Of a DNA stretch of 10,224 nucleotides, positions 5,309 to 10,224 are shown piece after piece. The stretch is from positions 1 through 10,224 of the forward strand of contig CAZVBA010000024.1 of assembly GCA_964625325.1 (NCBI GenBank), in the 5' to 3' direction. The notes below the pieces were generated by a model. It was not told the origin of the DNA, did no database searches, and worked only from the letters and a program-made list of their open reading frames with translations. The position numbers and the translations under genes are program-made. The stretch's first letter is position 1, and each line of letters starts with the position of its first letter. Source of the DNA: CAZILM01 sp964625325. Its GTDB lineage: Bacteria; Patescibacteriota; Saccharimonadia; Saccharimonadales; CAYVSP01.

Positions 5309-6400
5309 ATGAGTAAACCAGTCATTCTGACCGGTCTGAGGGCCAATAACGATTTGCACTTGGGTAATTACCTAGGCGCTTTGCTACCTATGGTTGATAT
5401 GGCTAACAAACACGCCGGCGAGTACCAAATTAACCTGTTTGTGCCTGATCTGCATAGCTTTACGACGCCAATTGACCACACTAAGCTTTACCAACAAGTA
5501 ATTGATAATGTCAGGGTCTATCTGGCCGCTGGTTTAGCCGTTGATCATGATGATGTGTTTATCTACCGCCAAAGCTTTATTCCGGCTCATAGCGAGTTAA
5601 CGGTTATCCTTAATAATTTCACCCAAGTAGGTGAAATGACTCGTATGACACAGTTCAAACAAAAACTAGAAATTAAAGATGTAACTGTTGTCGCAGGTGA
5701 ACAGCCAAGTTCAGCAAAGATTAAAATGGTACAACAGACACAAGACAAACAGCTCAAGGCAACCGCGGGACTATTTGATTACCCGGTTCTGATGGCGGCT
5801 GATATTTTGCTCTATGGTGCAGCTTATGTGCCAGTTGGTGAAGACCAGACACAGCACCTGGAGTTCACGCGTGATATTGCCGAAAGTATGAATAAACAAT
5901 TTGGCGACCTATTCACCATTCCAAAACCGGTCAAAGAACAGCACGCCTTTTTCGGCAAAGGTCAAGGTTTGCGGGTGCGTGACATGCAAGATCCGACCAA
6001 GAAGATGAGCAAGAGCGATGAGACCGGCAATGGCGTCATTTTCCTATCCGATACACCAGAAGTTGCGACCAAGAAAATTATGTCAGCTACGACCGATAGC
6101 GTCGGGAAAATTGCCTATGATTATGAAAAACAGCCGGGCATCAGCAATTTATTAGACATATTAAAGCTGTTAGGTGGCCAACCAGACGACTTTATCGGCC
6201 AAAACCAGTATGGCCCGCTAAAAGAAGCAGTGGCGACCAAAGTATCAGCCTTCTTGGCTGATTTCCAACAAAAGTTGGCGACCGTCGACGAGACGGCTGT
6301 TTTGCAGAAGCTTGAGAGCAGCGAAAAAGCCATGAACGAACAGGCCAACAAAACTCTTTATAAGGTTCAACAAGCCGTCGGTTTGCGCGCTAAGGCATGA
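5309..6400 (+). CDS. trpS: Tryptophan--tRNA ligase (TrpRS)
   Basis: This class I synthetase charges tRNA-Trp in the cytoplasm. With the 5309 start it has 363 aa. The HIGH-type motif HLGN is at 17-20, within DLHLGNYLGAL, which is typical of TrpRS rather than TyrRS. YPVLMAADILLY (158-169) carries the Met and Asp that recognise the indole ring, PVGEDQ is at 175-180, and KMSKS at 232-236. Between MTQFK and GLFDYPV about 36 residues occur, roughly 15 more than in common bacterial TrpRS, a Lys/Gln-rich insertion. An in-frame ATG at 5300, four bases after AAGG, gives a three-residue-longer protein and cannot be excluded; 5309 is preferred because TATAAT lies seven bases before it. The stop overlaps the next ATG. 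Confidence 0.97.
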   Translation: MSKPVILTGLRANNDLHLGNYLGALLPMVDMANKHAGEYQINLFVPDLHSFTTPIDHTKLYQQVIDNVRVYLAAGLAVDHDDVFIYRQSFIPAHSELTVILNNFTQVGEMTRMTQFKQKLEIKDVTVVAGEQPSSAKIKMVQQTQDKQLKATAGLFDYPVLMAADILLYGAAYVPVGEDQTQHLEFTRDIAESMNKQFGDLFTIPKPVKEQHAFFGKGQGLRVRDMQDPTKKMSKSDETGNGVIFLSDTPEVATKKIMSATTDSVGKIAYDYEKQPGISNLLDILKLLGGQPDDFIGQNQYGPLKEAVATKVSAFLADFQQKLATVDETAVLQKLESSEKAMNEQANKTLYKVQQAVGLRAKA

Positions 6401-6552
6401 GCGAAAAAGGCTTCTTTGGCGGTTTTGAGCGGTTAGGGCACGGCTTGTTTGATTTAGCCATTGGTATCGGCGCCGTGGCTTTAGGTATCCGTTTTTTTAA
6501 GGAATCTCTGAGTGGCGGCAAGAAAAAGAACAAGCCACAGGAAAAAAAGTAG
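6397..6552 (+). CDS. 51-aa predicted membrane protein, unknown function
   Basis: A short frame fills the space between trpS and the pseudouridine synthase gene exactly: its ATG overlaps the trpS stop (ATGA) and its TAG touches the next ATG. The peptide begins MSEKGFFGGFERLGHG, then has one hydrophobic segment (about residues 17-34, LFDLAIGIGAVALGIRFF), and ends with a lysine-rich tail (GGKKKNKPQEKK). It would be a single-pass protein with a basic cytoplasmic tail. The tight packing argues that it is a real, co-translated gene. No family is recognised. Confidence 0.75.
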   Translation: MSEKGFFGGFERLGHGLFDLAIGIGAVALGIRFFKESLSGGKKKNKPQEKK

Positions 6553-7419
6553 ATGGCCAAGTCGCTCACAATTAATAACGATAGGGCAGGCCAGCGAGTT
6601 GATATTGTCGCCGGCGAGTTACTGCCGACGCTTAGCCGGGCGTATATTCGCCGTCTGATTGATAGCGGTCGCGTTACCCTGAATAATGAAAATGCTAAAG
6701 CCGGCTCGAGAGTTCACATTGGCGACAAGCTGAAAACCGACTTTGAAGAGAGAGAATTGGAAAAGATTGCATCAATTGAATTGCCAATATTATACGAAGA
6801 TGAAAACGTCATTGTTATCAACAAACCGGTCGGCGTTATTAGTCATAGCCGCGGCAAGTACTGGAACGAACCGTCGGTGGCATCGTTTGTGCGCCAAAAA
6901 ACCGGCCAACCCGGTGAGCGGGCCGGCATCGTCCATCGTTTAGATAGAGCTACTAGCGGGGTGATGGTTTGTGCCAAGAACACAACGAGCTTAAGCTGGC
7001 TGCAAAAACAATTCAGCCAGCGGCAAGTTACTAAAACCTATTTAGCGGTGGTGCAGGGAACTCCAAAAGTTGGCGAAGCCGTAATAGACGTGCCGATTGA
7101 GCGCAATCCCAAGGCGCCGGCTACCTTCCGAGCCGGCAGCAACGGCAAAACCGCCCAAACGCACTACAAAGTCCTGCAGACTAATGACGAGTACAGCCTG
7201 ATTGAATTGCAGCCGTTCACTGGCCGTACCCATCAACTACGCGTCCACCTTAAGCACATCGGCCACCCGATCGTCGGTGATAACCTCTACGGCGGCCAGG
7301 AATACCCCCGGCTATTACTGCACGCTAAAACGTTGAGTATCAAGCTGCCAACTAACGAACAAAAGGTGTTTGAAGCCCCATTGCCAGACGAATTCAGTAA
7401 AATAATGACGGCCGTTTGA
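6553..7419 (+). CDS. RluA-family 23S rRNA pseudouridine synthase (RluD-like)
   Basis: Enzymes of this family isomerise uridine to pseudouridine in rRNA or tRNA. The 288-aa protein has an N-terminal S4 RNA-binding domain (about residues 15-60, SRAYIRRLIDSGRVTLNN). The catalytic domain opens LYEDENVIVINKPVGV, contains the active-site loop GIVHRLDRATSG with the catalytic aspartate at 131, and has the family's FTGRTHQLRVHL (about 219-230) and GHPIVGDNLYG. The S4 domain plus this catalytic arrangement fits RluD/RluC more than RluA, but the target uridines cannot be told from sequence. It starts immediately after the 51-aa gene, and its TGA overlaps the next ATG. Confidence 0.93.
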   Translation: MAKSLTINNDRAGQRVDIVAGELLPTLSRAYIRRLIDSGRVTLNNENAKAGSRVHIGDKLKTDFEERELEKIASIELPILYEDENVIVINKPVGVISHSRGKYWNEPSVASFVRQKTGQPGERAGIVHRLDRATSGVMVCAKNTTSLSWLQKQFSQRQVTKTYLAVVQGTPKVGEAVIDVPIERNPKAPATFRAGSNGKTAQTHYKVLQTNDEYSLIELQPFTGRTHQLRVHLKHIGHPIVGDNLYGGQEYPRLLLHAKTLSIKLPTNEQKVFEAPLPDEFSKIMTAV

Positions 7420-8294
7420 TGGACGATCTACTACTACACCCGCACAGCCGTGAGCAATTAGAACGTTTTATTAAGCAGCCGTCGCACGCGCTTATGTTAT
7501 TGGCACCCGATGGCAGCGGCAAACGCAGTGTAGCTGAAGTGGTTGCCAGACAAATACTCGACATTAAAGACTCTAAAAATTTGCGTGAACACCCGGCCAT
7601 CAATTATGTCGAGCCGGACAATAGAGCGATTCCGATTGAGGCTATCCGCCTTCTCCAAAAACGCCTGCAGTTAAAAACCATCGGCACGCGTCCGATTCGC
7701 CGAATTGTCATCATTGAAGGTGCCCATCGCATGACTACGGAGGCCCAAAATGCCCTGCTCAAAATGTTGGAGGAGCCGCCAGCCGATACACTATTTATCC
7801 TAACGGCCACTTCCAAACACAGCGTTTTACCCACTATCTACTCGCGCAGCCAGCATATTGAGGTCAAATCGCCGTCTAGTACTGACATGGTCGATTATTT
7901 TAAGGGGCTTGGATTGGCTAGTGAAGCCATCCAAAGTGCCCTGCGCTACAGCGGCGGCAGGATTGGATTAACCCACGCCTTACTTCAGAAAGACGAGGAA
8001 CACCCCTTGTTGGCCGCTGTGGTGCAAGCCAGGCAGCTGCTGAGCGCTTCGCTATTTGAAAAACTGGGACTGGTTGATGATTGGGCCAAACATAAAGATG
8101 AACTGTCTGATCGGCTGGATACACTGGAGCGTATGTGCCAAGCCGGGCTGAGCGCGGCGGCCGACAAAGAAGATAACGACCTGGTTAAGCGTTGGAAACG
8201 CTATTATCAAGCTGTCTACGACGCCAAGGCCAGCTTGCGCCATACGCCCAATGCCAAACTATTGCTTACCAATCTGTTTTTGAGCTTAAGCTAA
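7419..8294 (+). CDS. holB: DNA polymerase III clamp-loader subunit delta-prime-like ATPase
   Basis: This AAA+ family protein is part of the clamp loader that opens the sliding clamp. From the ATG at 7419 it is 291 aa. The P-loop region APDGSGKRS (29-37) is degenerate: the first Gly is Ala and the last Ser/Thr is shifted behind Arg. The Walker B region reads IVIIEGAH (96-103). The strongly conserved NALLKMLEEPP (111-121) identifies the DnaX/HolB family. The SRC motif is SRS (142-144), and the zinc module with four cysteines seen in E. coli delta-prime is absent, with the spacer shortened before HPAINYV. A TTG three bases earlier is rejected because the ATG overlaps the previous stop. The C-terminal 130 residues are helical and poorly conserved, as usual. 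Confidence 0.85.
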   Translation: MDDLLLHPHSREQLERFIKQPSHALMLLAPDGSGKRSVAEVVARQILDIKDSKNLREHPAINYVEPDNRAIPIEAIRLLQKRLQLKTIGTRPIRRIVIIEGAHRMTTEAQNALLKMLEEPPADTLFILTATSKHSVLPTIYSRSQHIEVKSPSSTDMVDYFKGLGLASEAIQSALRYSGGRIGLTHALLQKDEEHPLLAAVVQARQLLSASLFEKLGLVDDWAKHKDELSDRLDTLERMCQAGLSAAADKEDNDLVKRWKRYYQAVYDAKASLRHTPNAKLLLTNLFLSLS

Positions 8295-8296
8295 GA

Positions 8297-8305
8297 TGGT
8301 ATAAT
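8297..8305 (+). promoter_or_regulatory. Extended -10 promoter of the TPR gene
   Basis: TGG followed by a perfect TATAAT (8300-8305) makes an extended -10 element, and there is no good -35 at 16-18 bases. Eight bases separate the box from the ATG at 8314, with no Shine-Dalgarno sequence, again predicting a leaderless mRNA. It lies only a few bases after the holB stop. Confidence 0.65.
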
Positions 8306-8313
8306 AAACGGAT

Positions 8314-8967
8314 ATGCTAGAACTCGCGTTAGTCGCCTTTTTTGGGCTGCTAACCTTTCAAGGGGCTAAGTTCCGCCAAGAGGAGCTATCGCCTTTGCCG
8401 CGCAAAATCAGCGATAAGCTGGGTAAATTGTGGGACATTGCCCACCAGGGTATGCGCGAAAACCGCTTTTTGCGGGCCGAAAAAGCTCTGCTTACCATCC
8501 TGAAAATCGACCAAAAGAATGCCGCTGCCTACAACCGCTTGGGTATTTTATACGCCAAGCAAAAGGAGTACAAAGACGCGATTGATTGTTTTGAGATCGC
8601 TTCGTCTATCGAACCGACCGCTTCCAGCCTACATAACCTGGGGCTTATCTATTATGAAACCGAGAATTATGAAAAGGCCGCCACCGCTTTTGAGCTGGCC
8701 CTCAAACTGGAAGATAATCTGGCTGCCAGACACGTGGCCTACGCCAAGGTACAAGAAAAACTAGGTAATGAGAAGCTGATGTTTGACGAACTGGAACACG
8801 CCGCCGAGCTGGAACCCAACCAGGAAACCTTTAGCCTGTTATTGCGAGCATATGAGACCCACGAAATGGCGGCCGAAGCCGATATGATTCGGCAAAAACT
8901 TAAGAAAATGATAGTGCCGGCTGGCCGGCCAAAACGGATTTTGCGACCGAAACGCGTAGTTATCTAG
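8314..8967 (+). CDS. Membrane-anchored tetratricopeptide repeat protein
   Basis: TPRs are helix-turn-helix scaffolds for protein binding; the partner is unknown here. The 217-aa product begins with a short hydrophobic segment (about 2-16, LELALVAFFGLLTF), probably a membrane anchor. TPR units follow at about 38-68, 70-102 (AYNRLGILYAKQKEYKDAIDCF) and 103-135 (LHNLGLIYYETENYEKAATAF), with a weaker one at about 137-170. The last 20 residues are very basic (RPKRILRPKRVVI). The conserved small and aromatic positions of TPRs are clearly visible. It is co-directional with holB but has its own promoter. It ends one base from the stop of the convergent collagen-like gene. Confidence 0.88.
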   Translation: MLELALVAFFGLLTFQGAKFRQEELSPLPRKISDKLGKLWDIAHQGMRENRFLRAEKALLTILKIDQKNAAAYNRLGILYAKQKEYKDAIDCFEIASSIEPTASSLHNLGLIYYETENYEKAATAFELALKLEDNLAARHVAYAKVQEKLGNEKLMFDELEHAAELEPNQETFSLLLRAYETHEMAAEADMIRQKLKKMIVPAGRPKRILRPKRVVI

Positions 8968-8968
8968 T

Positions 8969-9943
8969 TTACAGACTGCAGAGTGCGTAGGCAGTTACGG
9001 TCATGGTCTTAGGCTGCTGTGGATTAGAGCCTAAGGACGTAACAACTATACCGTTTGCCGTCCAGACTGATGTGCTACTTGGGTAAGAAGACATTACTGA
9101 AACTACGCCTGTACTATTTGTAGTAACCTGCGCACCACCGCCAAGAACAACTTTTCCGGCAGCACAACTGGCAGTTGATGTAACTACCGTACCAACACTC
9201 GGATTATTTGCAGATGTTACAGGTGTGCCAATAACTAATGTCGAGCCGCTGCTTGGACCAACCGGGCCGGTGGCACCAGTATCACCCTTGTCGCCTTTAA
9301 CACCTTGAATTCCCTGGATGCCTTGAATGCCCTGCTGGCCAGTCAAGCCAATCGGACCTTGGTCACCTTGTGGACCGGTCAGGCCAATTGGGCCCTGAAT
9401 ACCGTCCGGTCCTTGAATTCCTTGGATTCCCTGAATGCCTTGATCGCCAGTATCACCCTTGTCGCCCTGGACACCCTGAATTCCTTGAAGGCCCTGATCG
9501 CCAGTATCACCTTTGGGTCCTTGTAGTCCAGTATCACCCTTGTCGCCCTGGACACCTTGAATTCCTTGGATTCCCTGAATGCCTGGGTCGCCTTGTAGAC
9601 CCTGGGGGCCAGTCAAACCAATCGGACCCTGATCGCCTTGTGGGCCTTGCTCACCGCTAGCACCAGTTGCACCGGTGTCGCCCTTAGAACCTTGAACACC
9701 CTGCGGGCCGGTTAATCCCTGAACGCCTTGCAAACCCGGGATTCCTTGGGCGCCTGTAGCGCCGGTATCACCTTTTGGCCCGACAACAACTTGGCTGCTA
9801 GTAGTGGCACTAAGCACCTTTTTGTCATCGTTATGAGATTGCGCTCTTAATGCGAACGCCAACAGAAGAATTAGTATAATAGCGGCACCAAACAGCCACT
9901 GGGGAATTTCCTTACGCAGTTTATCGTTTAGAATCTTTTTCAT
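8969..9943 (-). CDS. Membrane-anchored collagen-like surface protein
   Basis: The 324-aa product, from the ATG at 9943, has four parts. First is a basic cytoplasmic start (MKKILNDKLRK). Second is a transmembrane helix (about 16-33) without a lipobox or cleavage site. Third are 59 unbroken Gly-X-Y triplets (55-231), rich in Gln at Y and Ile/Pro/Asp at X. Fourth is a Ser/Thr/Val-rich C-terminal domain (about 235-324) with only two cysteines, 260 and 322, plausibly a disulphide. It should be a type II protein with a collagen triple helix outside the cell and a terminal head that may trimerise or bind a host surface. A GGAG site lies five bases before the ATG. A TTG at 10000 would extend it by 19 basic residues through the terminator hairpin and is rejected. 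Confidence 0.9.
   Translation of the reverse strand: MKKILNDKLRKEIPQWLFGAAIILILLLAFALRAQSHNDDKKVLSATTSSQVVVGPKGDTGATGAQGIPGLQGVQGLTGPQGVQGSKGDTGATGASGEQGPQGDQGPIGLTGPQGLQGDPGIQGIQGIQGVQGDKGDTGLQGPKGDTGDQGLQGIQGVQGDKGDTGDQGIQGIQGIQGPDGIQGPIGLTGPQGDQGPIGLTGQQGIQGIQGIQGVKGDKGDTGATGPVGPSSGSTLVIGTPVTSANNPSVGTVVTSTASCAAGKVVLGGGAQVTTNSTGVVSVMSSYPSSTSVWTANGIVVTSLGSNPQQPKTMTVTAYALCSL
9447..9568. repeat. Direct repeat, 81-base period, within the collagen region
   Basis: Positions 9447-9487 and 9528-9568 are identical over 41 bases except one, an offset of 81 bases or nine Gly-X-Y triplets. A shorter related copy starts at 9276. The offset keeps the reading frame and the triplet register. Such copies could recombine to lengthen or shorten the collagen rod without breaking the gene. 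Confidence 0.8.
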
Positions 9944-9961
9944 CTCATCTCCGTTATTAAT

Positions 9962-9988
9962 AAAAAGGGAGGCCTGACGCCTCCTTTT
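9962..9988 (-). terminator. Terminator-like hairpin in the leader of the collagen-like gene
   Basis: On the minus strand GGAGGC (9984-9979) pairs with GCCTCC (9973-9968) across a five-base loop, flanked by A-run and T-run (9966-9962). The plus strand also gives a stem followed by TTTT, so it may be bidirectional. It lies between the promoter (10035-10007) and the start codon (9943). For the collagen-like gene it is therefore either a conditional terminator or a 5' stabilising hairpin. Confidence 0.65.
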
Positions 9989-10006
9989 CCTCTTGTTCAA
10001 GTAATA

Positions 10007-10035
10007 TTTATACCTTATCGTGGCCTGATTGTCAA
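10007..10035 (-). promoter_or_regulatory. Strong promoter of the collagen-like gene
   Basis: A perfect TTGACA (10035-10030) is followed after exactly 17 bases by TATAAA (10012-10007). Transcription should start near 9999-10000, giving a leader of about 56 nt that contains the hairpin and the GGAG ribosome site. Confidence 0.8.
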
Positions 10036-10062
10036 TCTTATATATTAGCTGAACCAGTATTG

Positions 10063-10091
10063 TTGTCTTTTAACCCCTGTTTTGCTACACT
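10063..10091 (+). promoter_or_regulatory. Promoter of the tRNA cluster
   Basis: TTGTCT (10063-10068) and TACACT (10086-10091) are 17 bases apart, and the expected start point at about 10098 is a few bases before the first tRNA. No protein gene intervenes. It is back-to-back with the collagen-like gene promoter, about 28 bases away. Confidence 0.6.
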
Positions 10092-10103
10092 GCGGCGGTA
10101 CTC

Positions 10104-10179
10104 GCCGACGTAGCTCAGTGGCCAGAGCGGCTGTTTTGTAAACAGCGGGTCGTGGGTTCGACTCCCTCCGTCGGCTCCA
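10104..10179 (+). tRNA. trnT: tRNA-Thr (anticodon UGU)
   Basis: A full 76-nt cloverleaf: acceptor GCCGACG with CGTCGGC, D-arm GCTC/GAGC, anticodon stem GCTGT/ACAGC with loop TTTGTAA (anticodon TGT, reading ACA), five-base variable loop, and T-loop TTCGACT. The T-stem (GTGGG/CCCTC) has one T-T mismatch at its second pair. CCA is encoded. Confidence 0.95.
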
Positions 10180-10180
10180 T

Positions 10181-10224
10181 GCAGGGTTAGTGAAGCGGTC
10201 AAACACGGCAGACTGTAAATCTGC
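10181..10224 (+). tRNA. trnY: tRNA-Tyr (anticodon GUA), 5' part only
   Basis: It starts one base after tRNA-Thr and is cut by the window end. Visible are the 5' acceptor strand GCAGGGT, the D-arm GTG/CAC with AGCGGTCAAA in the loop, and the anticodon stem GCAGA/TCTGC with loop CTGTAAA (anticodon GTA). The D-loop and anticodon arm are typical of bacterial tRNA-Tyr, a class II tRNA whose long variable arm would lie beyond the edge. Confidence 0.92.

Noticed and set aside
3410..7419. Recoding of TGA as an amino acid, known in some CPR groups
   Set aside because: TGA ends rplQ, trpS and the pseudouridine synthase gene at the family-expected C-termini, overlapping the next start codon.
9276..9600. 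Short regularly recurring sequence that could suggest a CRISPR array
   Set aside because: The repeats lie in a coding frame, vary in sequence and spacing, and encode Gly-X-Y triplets; there are no constant repeats with unique spacers and no cas genes.
9305..9660. Plus-strand frames opposite the collagen region
   Set aside because: The repetitive composition is the complement of Gly-X-Y codons; the minus-strand frame gives an uninterrupted collagen pattern.
9944..10000. TTG start at 10000 for the collagen-like protein
   Set aside because: The extension would be translated through the hairpin, is highly basic and unlike a membrane-anchor start, and the ATG at 9943 has a well-placed GGAG.

Overview
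The window reads as chromosomal DNA of a Candidate Phyla Radiation (Patescibacteria) bacterium, most likely of the Saccharibacteria (TM7) type. The signs are a very compact layout with 1- and 4-base stop/start overlaps, cysteine-free forms of ribosomal proteins L36 and S4, low-complexity tails on S11 and L17, rplM-rpsI directly after rplQ, and small membrane proteins wedged between core genes. The phylum is an inference from gene content, not from a phylogeny. TGA is used as an ordinary stop (rplQ, trpS, the pseudouridine synthase gene), so there is no sign of the UGA=Gly code of some CPR lineages.

24-4247 (+): the end of the ribosomal protein superoperon, infA-rpmJ-rpsM-rpsK-rpsD-rpoA-rplQ-rplM-rpsI. 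It encodes IF-1, six small- and large-subunit proteins of the alpha operon type, the RNA polymerase alpha subunit, and L13/S9. It is probably one transcript with translational coupling.

4248-5295: an accessory island between core blocks. It holds a strongly foldable non-coding stretch (4246-4430) that includes a 75-nt rod-like hairpin. Next is an 86-aa membrane protein on the minus strand. A pair of divergent promoters follows, and these read the same -35 box on both strands. On the plus side comes a 27-codon leader reading frame, an intrinsic terminator that looks like an attenuator, and an unrecognised 129-aa gene.

5296-8967 (+): a second housekeeping block. It contains trpS, a 51-aa membrane protein, an RluA-family pseudouridine synthase, a clamp-loader delta-prime-like ATPase, and a membrane-anchored TPR protein with its own extended -10 promoter.

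8969-10035 (-): a membrane-anchored collagen-like surface protein with 59 uninterrupted Gly-X-Y triplets. Its promoter is strong and is followed at once by a terminator-like hairpin. The gene converges on the TPR gene with one base between the stop codons.

10063-10224 (+): a promoter, a complete tRNA-Thr(UGU), and the 5' part of tRNA-Tyr(GUA), cut by the window end.

Two expression styles recur. Several genes have a -10 hexamer 7-8 nt before the ATG and no Shine-Dalgarno sequence, which predicts leaderless mRNAs. The two plus/minus accessory genes at 4904 and 9943 instead have promoter, terminator-like hairpin, then GGAG-based ribosome site.
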